Of a stretch of 64,000 nucleotides of DNA, positions 10,401-17,723 are shown one piece after another (within the stretch, counting starts at the first letter, position 1; each line of letters begins with the position of its first letter). A program made the position numbers and the translations under genes. The stretch covers positions 1-64,000 of the forward strand of contig JBJXFF010000070.1 in the NCBI GenBank assembly GCA_046153945.1, given 5' to 3'. Source of the stretch: SXOA01 sp046153945 (GTDB taxonomy: Bacteria > Planctomycetota > Planctomycetia > Pirellulales > Pirellulaceae). A model generated the notes under the pieces. That model searched no databases, was not told the DNA's origin, and worked only from the letters and a program-made list of their open reading frames with translations.

Positions 10401-12155
10401 ACTCGCGTCATCCCCGCTCCGGCCGATTCCAAACAGCCGCCGCAAATTACTGTTCTACCCACGGCCGGCAAGGAGACCAGCGGCGTAGCCTTCGAAGCTC
10501 CGCTGACGGTGGAAGTCATTGACCCCGATGCCGCCAAGGACAGTCTCAGCACGGTGGCGGTGCTGCTGACGACAACGGACGGCGCGACCGTGGAAGTAAA
10601 CTGTGCCATTAGCACTCAGTTCTCACCCAATGGAGCGGTCCCCGATGAGCGCTGGGCGCTCGAAGAGGGGCGCTTCATCGGCCAGGTCATCCTGCAACTC
10701 GGCGGTAAGAACAGTCCGGCCGTGGTGCCGCTGACGACTTCGATGCCGCGGAACCTGCTCGGCAAGGTGAAACTTGGCGAAGGAGCCGAGGAGCAGACAG
10801 CCGGTGCCAATCTGGTGACGCGAGTCCTTAATTTGACCGGCAAGGATTTGATCAACGCCGCCTATACCGACGCCAAGAGGCCCGACGGCAAAGCTTTGAA
10901 GCTCACTTCCAAGGGACGGCTGATTTCCAATGGTGTCCTGACGGTGACCGACCGGGACTATGACAAGGAAGTAACGCAGCTTCACGTCGGCGAGAAGATA
11001 TTCATCAAAGTGACCGATGCGGACCTGGATTCGTCCGACGCCCGTGACGTTGCTTCGGTGGAAATCACTTCCGACATGGGAGAGAAGGAAACTGTCCGCC
11101 TGGAAGAAACGCTGGCCCACAGCGGTATCTTCACCGGCTCCTTGCAGCTCAAGGCGGTCGATAAACCGAAACCAGGAAGCCTTGATACTGCCGATCCGGT
11201 CATTGAGACCTACTTCGGCGACAACATCATTGTCCAGTACCTAGATCCCTCCGCCAGCACTGAGAGTGGCAAGCTGGAACTCAAGAGCCGCCTGCCGGTG
11301 GTTGTCGGAACGGACGGCCTGGTCGCGGCCTTCAGCAAGACATTCGGCGACGAGACTCTGGCCGTGGAGACCAAGTTCCGGATTGCCGAAAGCTACTTCG
11401 AGCTGTTCAAGAGCCACAAAAGCTTGCAGCGAGAAGATGAAAAGAAGACCGACCTGGAAGCGGGCCGCCGCATTCTGCGGGAAGTCATGGAGGATTATCC
11501 CGATCCGAAGTACGCTCCGCGAATTGCGTATCTCCTGGGACAGTTCGCCCAGGAACTGGAGCAGTGGGACGAAGCGATTCGCTCTTACGACCTAATTATC
11601 TCGCAGTATCCCGACCACACCCTGGCTCCCGATGCCCAGTACAAACTGGCCCAGAGCTACGAGGAGGCGGGGGACTTTGATCAAGCCCTGGAGGCCTATG
11701 TGACGCTCGCCGCCACCTATCCCAAGAGCCCACTGATTCCCAACGTGATGATTCGGATCTCGGATTACTTCTACAAGCACGAGCGGTATCAAGTGGCGGC
11801 TCAGGTGGGGGAGAAATTCCTGGAGCGGTTCCAGACCCATCAGCATGCTCCCAAGCTCGCGTTCCGCGTCGGACAGTGCTACTACAAATCGAAGAAGTAT
11901 GCCACCGCCGGCAAGTCGTTTGATCAATTCGCCAAACTCTTCCCCGATGACGCCCTCTGCGCCGATGCCTTGTTCTGGTCCGGCGAAAGCTTCCGTTTGG
12001 GAGGAAACAACAGCGAGGCCTTCCGCCGCTACAACCGCTGCCGCTGGGACTATCCCAGCAGCGAAGGGGCCAAATACGCCCGCGGCCGCCTGGCTCTGCC
12101 GGAGATGCTGCAGCAATTCGAAGCCGAAGCCAACAGTGTGGATGACAATAAGTAA
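4473..12155 (+). CDS. Giant secreted protein: TPR, beta-repeat modules, PA14-like domain, TPR
   Basis: 2,560 residues, among the largest genes in the window. It has a signal peptide (SLTLALLLLASFSFAQ). Helical TPR-like repeats span about residues 30-1,110. A beta-rich middle carries repeated D-rich modules: KDGDRDLTNDADK near residue 1,290, DYDEDRTNQRD near 1,880 and TDADLDSSDARD near 2,180. Each is followed by an ET..H/Y.G.F motif (ETGAHTGVFEG, ETEEYSGIFTK, ETLAHSGIFTG). A discoidin-like part near 1,390-1,430 precedes a PA14-like domain at about 1,485-1,570 (YAVIWSGRFVQP). TPRs return at about 2,290-2,560. Likely a large extracytoplasmic scaffold or binding protein working with the ExbB/ExbD proteins downstream. 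Domain limits are by eye. Confidence 0.8.
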   Translation: MRNSLTLALLLLASFSFAQEKPAAPKPEEKTVDVVGQQAAALEAELGKFKDSTPEAAEAMVKLVDLYHKDGRLFGLVRVGQQFAASHATDPRHKAVMLKLIDGLEAISRNKDLSAVCRQFLARYEGQPEAPEVEIRLANAMNQLEDRARAADACKAVWKRQGATEIGRRYGALAVQQYTAANTGETITAAAELGDEMLDKLPAGEFAKELGHHSFWEWRRIGQWAKATAVGTKLIAKNLVGDPEAQRQFHLYMAENQANLGQHANSAESFRRARAIRDDQSAHFNLVFRLYHAGAKPAEMEALVNEYVAKYPSRADRFQLQSYLAISLLTNGDKPRAVAMFASVLADDPLTNGNAAYFARENGAEPAQIADSEAKLLAAIAQKKEGTFYLRYVLATEIYRDRYKDMVQGKAKAKQIFRELIAQSPTDDGYTSGAMDYLLYNAASDDEFKSDLALIFTARVQNPHLATFRDMVKSWAAAARQNKDHAARAALAMEEFKKVAAEPLTTAFAEQRNNQYGPGEAIRNNLMDAATFDKLNDGAARYVLTTQMEWFRHYSPANKRGEMIRVYALWCKRFPTEFPAAFGWLESATDYGKPEDCKAAAAHFLKFEPLSNNADVWRRLHVAADRNNDAAMVKQAHAWMTKAIAKFGNDPVYASGIGDTLLKYQMETEAVAHWTACVALNRQYSESRECASRLVARMKTPAERLPFVTELLKHDTDFFGRYTQWLADDYLKAADFANFERVLKEARVRQNERPLRPWDMDIWVANQWFDGVRANVEMKEDVKQKFYAMLAATEIYPASGGAAMAILETQPEDPANKTKRLLELQKITRSVGNEYYDWDRLSPFAQNAVTRKDFVGAAVLSTGMLANIPNVDEPRKKGARDLATQSFARLGSVGLTIDENSPLAPLMQAALYYRLGDERLAFESYLTNKALFDANRNQLPPDFLTFICEKLMAASGDANHDAVEEILRGWLVQFSESMQVDDGTKAKMQLGLAKNFFKARRYDIARSEYTTVVNRYPMSSQAIEAEFGIGETFMAQKVYDQAELVFEKLAHNTEIDVVVRAEFLRGVLAFRRGDRDEARDIFKAVLERVPSVELANQALYNLAEVYGSEEKYIDQLNLLRTVGRLGRASKRRHVPGMPLSIVVHDSDLGISRGHNRIPVRVTTQPGGDSEMVYLTGSGAGKGLFRVDLETRLGQAVAGDHVLQVTGKDVIKCDYPEEFKAEFKSVPLSDVEIQVAADAKFDVASSKIEDRKQESFSEVLQREVVDEDNQDRRRSLVRPANQIKPGNEVYLRVKDGDRDLTNDADKIVVKLTSDSGDQVQVTMVETGAHTGVFEGSSKTGELPAGALATDNAIDHNPLMAIDRDLKSFWMSDPDGATPKQLTVDMKDLRIATRVRLSTPDVTKNAPIRGELYGSQDGEFWFRVASHPERPPAAPVSGVYGKMTQRVYGGNLTGYTTWQQVSDFTKNAKPVAESEPDHLQFAWKEADENYNKPYAVIWSGRFVQPRDGAVRIQVNGATTALAIDNREELQLGPGGRTVDLWLDAGTHDLAIFASHADGKLPVEALLARSDLNNAQVLLGSFRPLDFDLESAAAKKRAASAPMAGGAGSVPLLITSAKVNKKSEKFGPAKENGRDVLTGWAAPEDSVSWEFDAPATGAYEVWMQVAHAGEGGRYNIEFGKQIVTGAVPNSGGADKPVLEKVGTLLVEAPGRQTLALKAVEIKGDSLLNLYGITLKPSVGGSVIVANNDWEFRFPARQLRYARFVCREYLGEALAINNVEIGGVRPGEVFIPTKEDVLGLAANNVLEIAAGDTVTATYTDELTLNDSGASQILTGKLQATYFNAYIRPIAYDFARTTAGDVYTIRKDLKRVEPGDRFIVEMLDYDEDRTNQRDTLKLQVVVNDGEPVELEAIETEEYSGIFTKEVDTSSKQEKDKLLVKPGDRIYVRYIDTHNTFPGHAVPREDVVYVNQPSQGKIRILETRVIPAPADSKQPPQITVLPTAGKETSGVAFEAPLTVEVIDPDAAKDSLSTVAVLLTTTDGATVEVNCAISTQFSPNGAVPDERWALEEGRFIGQVILQLGGKNSPAVVPLTTSMPRNLLGKVKLGEGAEEQTAGANLVTRVLNLTGKDLINAAYTDAKRPDGKALKLTSKGRLISNGVLTVTDRDYDKEVTQLHVGEKIFIKVTDADLDSSDARDVASVEITSDMGEKETVRLEETLAHSGIFTGSLQLKAVDKPKPGSLDTADPVIETYFGDNIIVQYLDPSASTESGKLELKSRLPVVVGTDGLVAAFSKTFGDETLAVETKFRIAESYFELFKSHKSLQREDEKKTDLEAGRRILREVMEDYPDPKYAPRIAYLLGQFAQELEQWDEAIRSYDLIISQYPDHTLAPDAQYKLAQSYEEAGDFDQALEAYVTLAATYPKSPLIPNVMIRISDYFYKHERYQVAAQVGEKFLERFQTHQHAPKLAFRVGQCYYKSKKYATAGKSFDQFAKLFPDDALCADALFWSGESFRLGGNNSEAFRRYNRCRWDYPSSEGAKYARGRLALPEMLQQFEAEANSVDDNK

Positions 12156-12164
12156 AGGCGAGCG

Positions 12165-12180
12165 GGGGGCGTAAGCCCCC
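12165..12180. repeat. Short GGGGGC-GTAA-GCCCCC hairpin
   Basis: A six-base GC stem with a GTAA loop, ten bases after the giant gene's stop. It is followed by TGATATTTACGCTTTTATT, so it may slow or attenuate transcription, but the ExbB-type gene starts only 50 bases later. Confidence 0.5.
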
Positions 12181-12229
12181 TGATATTTACGCTTTTATTC
12201 CGACTGACACTTTCCAAACCCAATACGCC

Positions 12230-13207
12230 ATGTGGACCCTCATTTTCCTCGCCTTCGCCCAGGCCGACGACATCCTGGCGGATGAAGCCAAAGGCAAGAA
12301 ACCCGCCGCCACCAAAGTCGCCGAGCCCGCGACAGTTCCTCCCGCGGCCGGCGTCAAATCCGCGGAGCCCGCCGGCGCGAAATCTCCGGACGGCAAGATT
12401 CCCGAGCCGCCGAAGGCGGGTGAGAAGGCCAGCACACCACCGGCCGCCAAAGCAGATTCCGGCGAAACAAAGTCGGAAGCGGCGGAGCCAGCGAAGCCCA
12501 AGACCTGGGTCAGCACGCTCGACGAAATCACCAACACGGGTGCGATGGGAGACATGCGGAAGGGTGGCTTCTTCATGTGGCCAATCCTCGTCCTGGGCAT
12601 CTTGGCTTTGGGAGTGATCATCGAGCGATCTCGAGCGCTCCTCATGTTGACGACCAAGAACCCGCAACTGCGGCAGAAGGTGCAAGACCTGCTGCAGGAG
12701 GATCGGGCCGAAGATGCCCTTGAGCTGTGTGAACGCGAACAGGGTCCGGTGCCCGCAATTCTCGGTGCTGGCCTGCGGAAGTACGTCTTCCTGCGCAAGT
12801 TGGACTACGATCCTGCCCAGATCAGCGAACAGGTCTCCAAGGCGATGGAAGACTACGCGGTGCATGTTGTGGCTGCCTTGGAAAAGCACCTGCCCATTCT
12901 GGCCACGGTCGCCAGCGCGGCTCCTATGATTGGCTTCCTTGGTACCGTTTCCGGGATGGTGCAGTCCTTCCGCGACATCGTCGCCCAGATGGGGGAAAAG
13001 AACATCGTCGAAGCAGCCGCGGCTGGTATCGAAATTTCGCTCCTCACCACGGTGCTCGGGCTGATCGTCGGTATTCCGGCGTTCATTGGCTTTAACTACT
13101 TCACCAGTGTGACCAATACCTTTGTGCTGGACGTGCAGGAATCCGCTGCCGAGCTGATTGAGACGTTGACATTGCAGACGGCCCTCTCCGACAAGCAGCC
13201 GGCGTAA
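12230..13207 (+). CDS. MotA/TolQ/ExbB-type proton channel protein
   Basis: 325 residues. A short hydrophobic start and an Ala/Pro/Lys-rich linker (about 15-95) precede three membrane segments at about 113-131, 221-239 and 267-288. The family signature is clear in APMIGFLGTVSGMVQSF (231-247) and GIEISLLTTVLGLIVGIPA (266-284). The family forms proton channels with ExbD/TolR partners and moves energy across the envelope. Here two ExbD-type genes follow at once, and the partners upstream are secreted TPR proteins rather than TonB or TolA. The long N-terminal extension is more than Escherichia coli ExbB or TolQ carries. Confidence 0.88.
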   Translation: MWTLIFLAFAQADDILADEAKGKKPAATKVAEPATVPPAAGVKSAEPAGAKSPDGKIPEPPKAGEKASTPPAAKADSGETKSEAAEPAKPKTWVSTLDEITNTGAMGDMRKGGFFMWPILVLGILALGVIIERSRALLMLTTKNPQLRQKVQDLLQEDRAEDALELCEREQGPVPAILGAGLRKYVFLRKLDYDPAQISEQVSKAMEDYAVHVVAALEKHLPILATVASAAPMIGFLGTVSGMVQSFRDIVAQMGEKNIVEAAAAGIEISLLTTVLGLIVGIPAFIGFNYFTSVTNTFVLDVQESAAELIETLTLQTALSDKQPA

Positions 13208-13216
13208 GGAGAGGCC

Positions 13217-13651
13217 ATGAAGCTGGAACGAAGACTGGGAAAACTGCTGGTGGAGCCCGCGGCCGTTGCCACGGGGGATATCGCGTTCAATTTAATCGTG
13301 TTCTTCCTCGTTTGCGCCTCCACCCAGCCGGACAGCGGCAGGCGGCAGGATCTTCCCAGCAGCGAAAAGGTGAAGCAGGAGCAGAAGACGGAAAATATCC
13401 TGATCGCCCTCAGCTCGAGCGACAAAATCGTGACCGTCAACGGCGACCAGGTGAAAACGCCAGAGTTTCCTGCTCGCTTGGCCCGTCTGCTGCAAGGGAA
13501 GACCAGGCCGGAAGACCGAATCATCGTCGTCAAAAGCGACCCGAACACGCCCTACATACACTGGATCGCGATCACCACGCAAATTCAGGATGCCGGCGCG
13601 AGCATTACCATCCAGCGCGAAGAAGAACGAACCATCGCCGTTGGCGAGTAG
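13217..13651 (+). CDS. ExbD/TolR-type protein (first copy)
   Basis: 144 residues with a strong ribosome site (AAGGAGAGG just before ATG 13217). One membrane segment at about 22-35 (GDIAFNLIVFFLV) carries the family's key acidic residue, Asp21, at its cytoplasmic edge. The rest is a periplasmic domain (residues ~60-140) resembling the ExbD/TolR fold, with TRPEDRIIVVKSDPNTPY. It starts nine bases after the channel gene and is followed by a second paralogue, so the complex may use a hetero-pair. Confidence 0.85.
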   Translation: MKLERRLGKLLVEPAAVATGDIAFNLIVFFLVCASTQPDSGRRQDLPSSEKVKQEQKTENILIALSSSDKIVTVNGDQVKTPEFPARLARLLQGKTRPEDRIIVVKSDPNTPYIHWIAITTQIQDAGASITIQREEERTIAVGE

Positions 13652-13677
13652 CCAATTTTGAAGGCCAGTAAGCGACC

Positions 13678-14079
13678 ATGAAGATTCCCCGTAAACCGAT
13701 GAAGGCGGACGTGCCGAGCACGGCGATGGGGGATATTGCGTTTAACCTGCTGATTTTCTTTGTCATTCTGGCCCGAGCTCAGGACGACAGCCATGTCCAG
13801 TGGCAGCCGGCCGAGGCGGCCAACGTGCAGGCGGCAGGTACGACCAAAGTCAGCGTGGCGATTGATACCAAGGGAGATTTGTACTTAAACGGGCAGCAGC
13901 TTGGCGAGGTGCAGTTGGCCTCGCGGATCGGCGCTTTGCTCGGCGATGCGGGGCCCGGAAATCGAACAGTATTTCTCAAAGTCAATAAAGACGCTCCGGC
14001 TCAGAAATTTGAGCCGGTCATTGAAGCCATTAGCGAGGCGGGGGGCGAGCTCGTCCACGTCCTCGAAGAAAAAAGGTAA
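13678..14079 (+). CDS. ExbD/TolR-type protein (second copy)
   Basis: 133 residues. The membrane segment GDIAFNLLIFFVIL (about 18-31) keeps the key Asp19. A periplasmic domain of about 95 residues follows (GNRTVFLKVNKDAPAQKFEP). The N-terminus KIPRKPMKADVP and the segment MGDIAFNL closely match the upstream copy, so the pair arose by duplication but has diverged in the periplasmic part. Start ATG 13678 has only a weak ribosome site. Confidence 0.85.
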   Translation: MKIPRKPMKADVPSTAMGDIAFNLLIFFVILARAQDDSHVQWQPAEAANVQAAGTTKVSVAIDTKGDLYLNGQQLGEVQLASRIGALLGDAGPGNRTVFLKVNKDAPAQKFEPVIEAISEAGGELVHVLEEKR

Positions 14080-14085
14080 CCAGTC

Positions 14086-14532
14086 ATGGCAATCACCGAC
14101 TTTCGTAATCTGAAAGAGCATGGCGGAGCTTCGCTCGCCGAACTCAAAGAATTCTTGTCGCAACTTCGGGGACGTAGCCCGCAGGAAGTGATCGGCATCG
14201 TGAAGACCAGCTTGCTCATCCAGAGCCTGGTCATCGCGACCGTAGGGACCATCGCCTTTCTCTTTGTCTTCACGGTCGCCCCATACATGATCTGGGGGCC
14301 GCAAGTGGCTGAGAAACCCAAGAAGGTTCAGCCGCCAGTTGCAGCGCAAGCCGCCGCTCCGGCACCCGCAACCGCCGCGGCCAAGGGGGAGACCAAGTCC
14401 GATGGGACTCCGTCAAGTGCCGACACCGCCAAGGCGGTCAAAGCGATGGGGATGGATGAGACGAAGACGGCGGACCCGAAGGCGAATCCGCTGGAGAAGG
14501 ACTTTGACAAGCTTTTGGATGGTGCCAAGTAG
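14086..14532 (+). CDS. Single-pass membrane protein, unknown
   Basis: 148 residues, starting seven bases after the second ExbD-type gene. A cytoplasmic helix of about 40 residues (LAELKEFLSQLRGRSPQEVIG) leads into one membrane segment at about 43-70 ending in VAPYMIW. An Ala/Pro-rich, low-complexity tail follows, with no recognisable domain. Its place between ExbD and DUF4159 genes suggests an accessory subunit of the same complex, perhaps a TonB- or TolA-like linker given the topology. That is inference only. Confidence 0.7.
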   Translation: MAITDFRNLKEHGGASLAELKEFLSQLRGRSPQEVIGIVKTSLLIQSLVIATVGTIAFLFVFTVAPYMIWGPQVAEKPKKVQPPVAAQAAAPAPATAAAKGETKSDGTPSSADTAKAVKAMGMDETKTADPKANPLEKDFDKLLDGAK

Positions 14533-14536
14533 CTTT

Positions 14537-14629
14537 CTGGCCACGGATCGAACACGGATTAAGCACGGATACGAAGGAAAATCAGGAATGACCAAATCCG
14601 TGTTTCATCTGTGTTCAATCCGTGGCTAA
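14537..14629. repeat. Large imperfect palindrome (CACGGAT element)
   Basis: Two arms of about 32 bases face each other around a ~28-base loop. The left arm has GCCACGGATCGAACACGGAT and then CACGGAT again; the right arm has ATCCGTGTTTCATCTGTGTT and ends ATCCGTGGC. Elements built from this CACGGAT/ATCCGTG core are, to my knowledge, scattered through many bacterial genomes. It fills nearly the whole gap between two operon genes and could fold strongly in the mRNA. Confidence 0.65.
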
Positions 14630-14641
14630 TTAGACTGATTT

Positions 14642-16084
14642 ATGAAGTCCCTCGATACCCACACCAAGAGCCTGCTCATCCTCAGCGTTCCCTATGCGCT
14701 GATCTGGGGGCTTTGCACACTTCTCTGGCGGATGTGGCCGGATACGCCGGTGGTGTTCTTTGCCGTGTTCGTACTGGCATTCCCCTTGGGCCTGGCCTGG
14801 GTGAACTGGATTCGCATGACTTGGCGCTCGCCGGGAGAGCACGCCAAGATTCTATCGGCCGCGGCGGCAACGTGGGTTTACTTGCTCTGGTGGCAACTGG
14901 CGGTGGTTGTCACCGATTGGGGAGGCCTGCACGACTGGCGGACCAGCATCGCCTACTACGGGACCGGCGGGCTGTTTCTGATCGGCCTGGGCTGGCTGAT
15001 CTGGTGGCTGGAACGCTCCAGCAGGCGGATTGAAGTTCGGCGGATGGAATCGGCAGAGGCTCAAGACGGCAGGAGGACCTGGAACCCGCTCGACCCGGAA
15101 GCCTGGTACTACGGCCGCGGCAGCCAGAAGCTCAAGCAGTCCCTTATCGGATTTTCAACCTATGCGCTGCTGTTCTGGCTTGTCGGTCTGATGCTCAGCC
15201 AGGTTCGCGGCTGCCACGAAATCTACGAATTGCCCGCCGGCGGCGGCCAGCAGAAGCAGCTCGCGGTGCAGAAGGTGCAGATTCAAAAGGTCATCCGCAA
15301 AAAGTACATCATCAACCCGCTCTCCGCCATCAAGTTCAATGTCCCGCCGATTGACGAAGTGAAATTGCAGCTCGATCAGGCAACCGAGCATGCTTACACG
15401 GTCGGCTATGGCGAAGGAACCGGCGCCGGCTTCGCGGGGGGGACGAATAAAGGGAAGGTCCGCCTGATCCGCCTGGAATACGACGGCGGCGACTGGGCCC
15501 TGAACCACGGGATCGGCGGCGACCTGAACATGCTCTTCGAATACGGCATTCTCACGCAGCAGAAAGTGGCTGAGCAAACTGAGTCACGCCGCGTCAGCCA
15601 GCTCGCGGCGTTTCCGCCGGACAAGAGCCCCCCTGTGATGTTCATGACGGGACAGGGGTCGGTTTCGCTCTCGAATTCTGAAACAAAGATTTTGCGCGAG
15701 TATCTGCTCAATAAGCACGGGATGCTCTTCGCTTCTGCGGGAACCGCCCATTTCCACAATCAGTTTGTCGCCATGATGAACCATGTTCTGCCGGAGGTCC
15801 GGCCCGTGCCGATACCGATGGACGATATCATCCACCGCGCCCCCTTCGCGGTCCCCAAGTTCCCTTACGTCGTGCCGCACGGCGGCAAGGAGCCGCTGGG
15901 ATGGAACGTGGACGGCCGCTGGGTCTGTTATTACCATCCCGGCGACATTTCGGACGCCTGGGCGGACGGTCACGCGGGGATTTCCCCGGATGTCTACAAG
16001 GGATGTTACCAACTCGGTGCGAACGTCATTAACTATGGGCACACGGAATATGCGAAGTGGTTGATGTCGAAACAGAAGAAGTAA
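14642..16084 (+). CDS. Membrane-anchored DUF4159 protein
   Basis: 480 residues. About five membrane segments lie in the first 190 residues (near 11-30, 37-57, 73-91, 106-122 and 168-187). A soluble C-terminal domain from about residue 275 matches DUF4159: IRLEYDGGDWALN, FMTGQGSVSLSNSE, GMLFASAGTAHF and a closing AKWL. DUF4159 has a glutamine-amidotransferase-like look, but no function is established. Four to five membrane spans in front of it are more than the simple signal-plus-domain form. It overlaps or abuts the last gene of the block. Confidence 0.8.
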   Translation: MKSLDTHTKSLLILSVPYALIWGLCTLLWRMWPDTPVVFFAVFVLAFPLGLAWVNWIRMTWRSPGEHAKILSAAAATWVYLLWWQLAVVVTDWGGLHDWRTSIAYYGTGGLFLIGLGWLIWWLERSSRRIEVRRMESAEAQDGRRTWNPLDPEAWYYGRGSQKLKQSLIGFSTYALLFWLVGLMLSQVRGCHEIYELPAGGGQQKQLAVQKVQIQKVIRKKYIINPLSAIKFNVPPIDEVKLQLDQATEHAYTVGYGEGTGAGFAGGTNKGKVRLIRLEYDGGDWALNHGIGGDLNMLFEYGILTQQKVAEQTESRRVSQLAAFPPDKSPPVMFMTGQGSVSLSNSETKILREYLLNKHGMLFASAGTAHFHNQFVAMMNHVLPEVRPVPIPMDDIIHRAPFAVPKFPYVVPHGGKEPLGWNVDGRWVCYYHPGDISDAWADGHAGISPDVYKGCYQLGANVINYGHTEYAKWLMSKQKK

Positions 16085-16095
16085 AGGAGTGTAGA

Positions 16096-17718
16096 GTGCA
16101 AAGTGTAAATTGCAGAGCGTTGATCCTGGTGGCAGTTGCCTTCTCTCTTGGACTTGCAGTCCAGGGCCGCGCCGATGAGCTTAACGAGCTTCCGCTCGAT
16201 GGCTGGAAGAAGCTCCGCGAGGTCGAGCGCTACCAGATGCAGGTTGCCGAGAAGTACTGGCGGGAACAGAACTTCAAGGCGGCGGTGGCGGAATATGAAA
16301 AGTTCATGACGCTCTACGAGAAGAGCGAGGGAGCTCCTTTCGCGCAGCTCAAGTGGAGCCTTTGCCAGTGCCAGCTCAAGAAACAAAACACTGCCATCAA
16401 AGAGGGATTTCAGTCGGTCATTGATTACTGGCCCGATTCAGACCAGGCAACCGCTTCCTCCTTTTACATCGGGCATACCTACAAGGAGATTGGCCGGACG
16501 AAGGAAGCGAAAAAGTCGCTGCGCGAGGTCGTGGCGAAGAATCCCGCTCATCTGGCCACGGTTTATGCCCTGGCAGACCTGATCGAAATTGCCGCGACCG
16601 AGAAAGACGAAGCGACGCAGGTTGAACTCTGGAAGAAAATGACTTTTGACCTCAAGCGGACGCCCTATGCTGCCGCCCCCTGCCAGCAGGCTTCGCGGGA
16701 GTTGGCGGTCCATTCCTTCCGACAGGCAGCGTTCGAGGATGGCGTGAAGGCGTTGGCAACGACGTATACTCCCGACTTAATGCCGTACCACGTCCAGGCT
16801 TATATTCGCACTCCGATTGCCGAAATGGTGGCGGACTCCAAGACGAAGGCCAAGGGAGAGAAGCTGGCGGATACGGCTGTGTCGTGGCTCAAGGGGCAGA
16901 TACCGGCGGACATCACAAAACCGGAGGGAAAGGCCCTTGCCCGGCAGGCGTGGCTTGCCGTGGGGGATGTGTTGGCGGTGGCGCTGAAGGATGCCGATGT
17001 CCCACCCGCTTACGAGCAGATGCACAAGCTGTTCGCGCCGGATGACGAGGTGCTGGGACGCTTTGCCGCCTGGCATAAGTCGAAGGCGAAGTACGATCAG
17101 GCCCGCGACGTCTACAAGCGATATGCCGACAAGAATGAGGGGCTCGGGCAGATCGCCTATTCCTATCGCGAGCAGCAGAACTGGGCCGGGGCGGTGCAGG
17201 CCTATAATCAACTCATCGGCCAGGATGCGGAGCATGCTGTCCGCTGGAAGCCGGAACTGGCGGCCACTCAGCGAGCGGCTGGGAAATGGGCGGAAGCGAT
17301 TGCCGTTTATGAAGACCTCTATTCGTCGGATGCCAAGAACTCAGGCAACTGGCGGTGGCAGGTGGCAGCCACACATCAGCAGGCCGGACAACTCAAGGAA
17401 GCGATCGGCCATTATCGCCAGTGCGACAATTTCCCTGAGAACTACAAGGCGATGGCGTGGTGCCACCGGCAACTCAAGCAGCAGAACGAGGCGATCATCC
17501 TCTATAACCAGGTCGCCACGCATGTGCCGTCGGCTCCGTGGGCATTTCTGCAAATGGCCTATTGCAAGGAAGAAGCCGGCCAACAGGAGCCGGCGATCCA
17601 GGCCTTTCAAAAGGTCTGCAAGAAATTTCCCAAAGATGCCCACGCCGGCATTGCCCACGCCCACTTGCAGCAGAAGTACAAGATTTCAGTGACGCTCGGT
17701 GGGGCGGCGGAAGAATAG
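16096..17718 (+). CDS. Secreted TPR-repeat protein
   Basis: 540 residues from GTG 16096. This start is preferred because AAGGAG lies six bases upstream and it opens a proper signal peptide (CRALILVAVAFSLGLAVQG-RADE). An ATG at 16057 in the same frame would place charged residues first and overlap the DUF4159 gene by 28 bases. The mature part is TPR throughout (for example YWREQNFKAAVAEYEKFM and YDQARDVYKRYADKN). It closes the seven-gene ExbBD block and faces a convergent minus-strand operon five bases later. Confidence 0.8.
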   Translation: MQSVNCRALILVAVAFSLGLAVQGRADELNELPLDGWKKLREVERYQMQVAEKYWREQNFKAAVAEYEKFMTLYEKSEGAPFAQLKWSLCQCQLKKQNTAIKEGFQSVIDYWPDSDQATASSFYIGHTYKEIGRTKEAKKSLREVVAKNPAHLATVYALADLIEIAATEKDEATQVELWKKMTFDLKRTPYAAAPCQQASRELAVHSFRQAAFEDGVKALATTYTPDLMPYHVQAYIRTPIAEMVADSKTKAKGEKLADTAVSWLKGQIPADITKPEGKALARQAWLAVGDVLAVALKDADVPPAYEQMHKLFAPDDEVLGRFAAWHKSKAKYDQARDVYKRYADKNEGLGQIAYSYREQQNWAGAVQAYNQLIGQDAEHAVRWKPELAATQRAAGKWAEAIAVYEDLYSSDAKNSGNWRWQVAATHQQAGQLKEAIGHYRQCDNFPENYKAMAWCHRQLKQQNEAIILYNQVATHVPSAPWAFLQMAYCKEEAGQQEPAIQAFQKVCKKFPKDAHAGIAHAHLQQKYKISVTLGGAAEE

Positions 17719-17723
17719 CGGTG

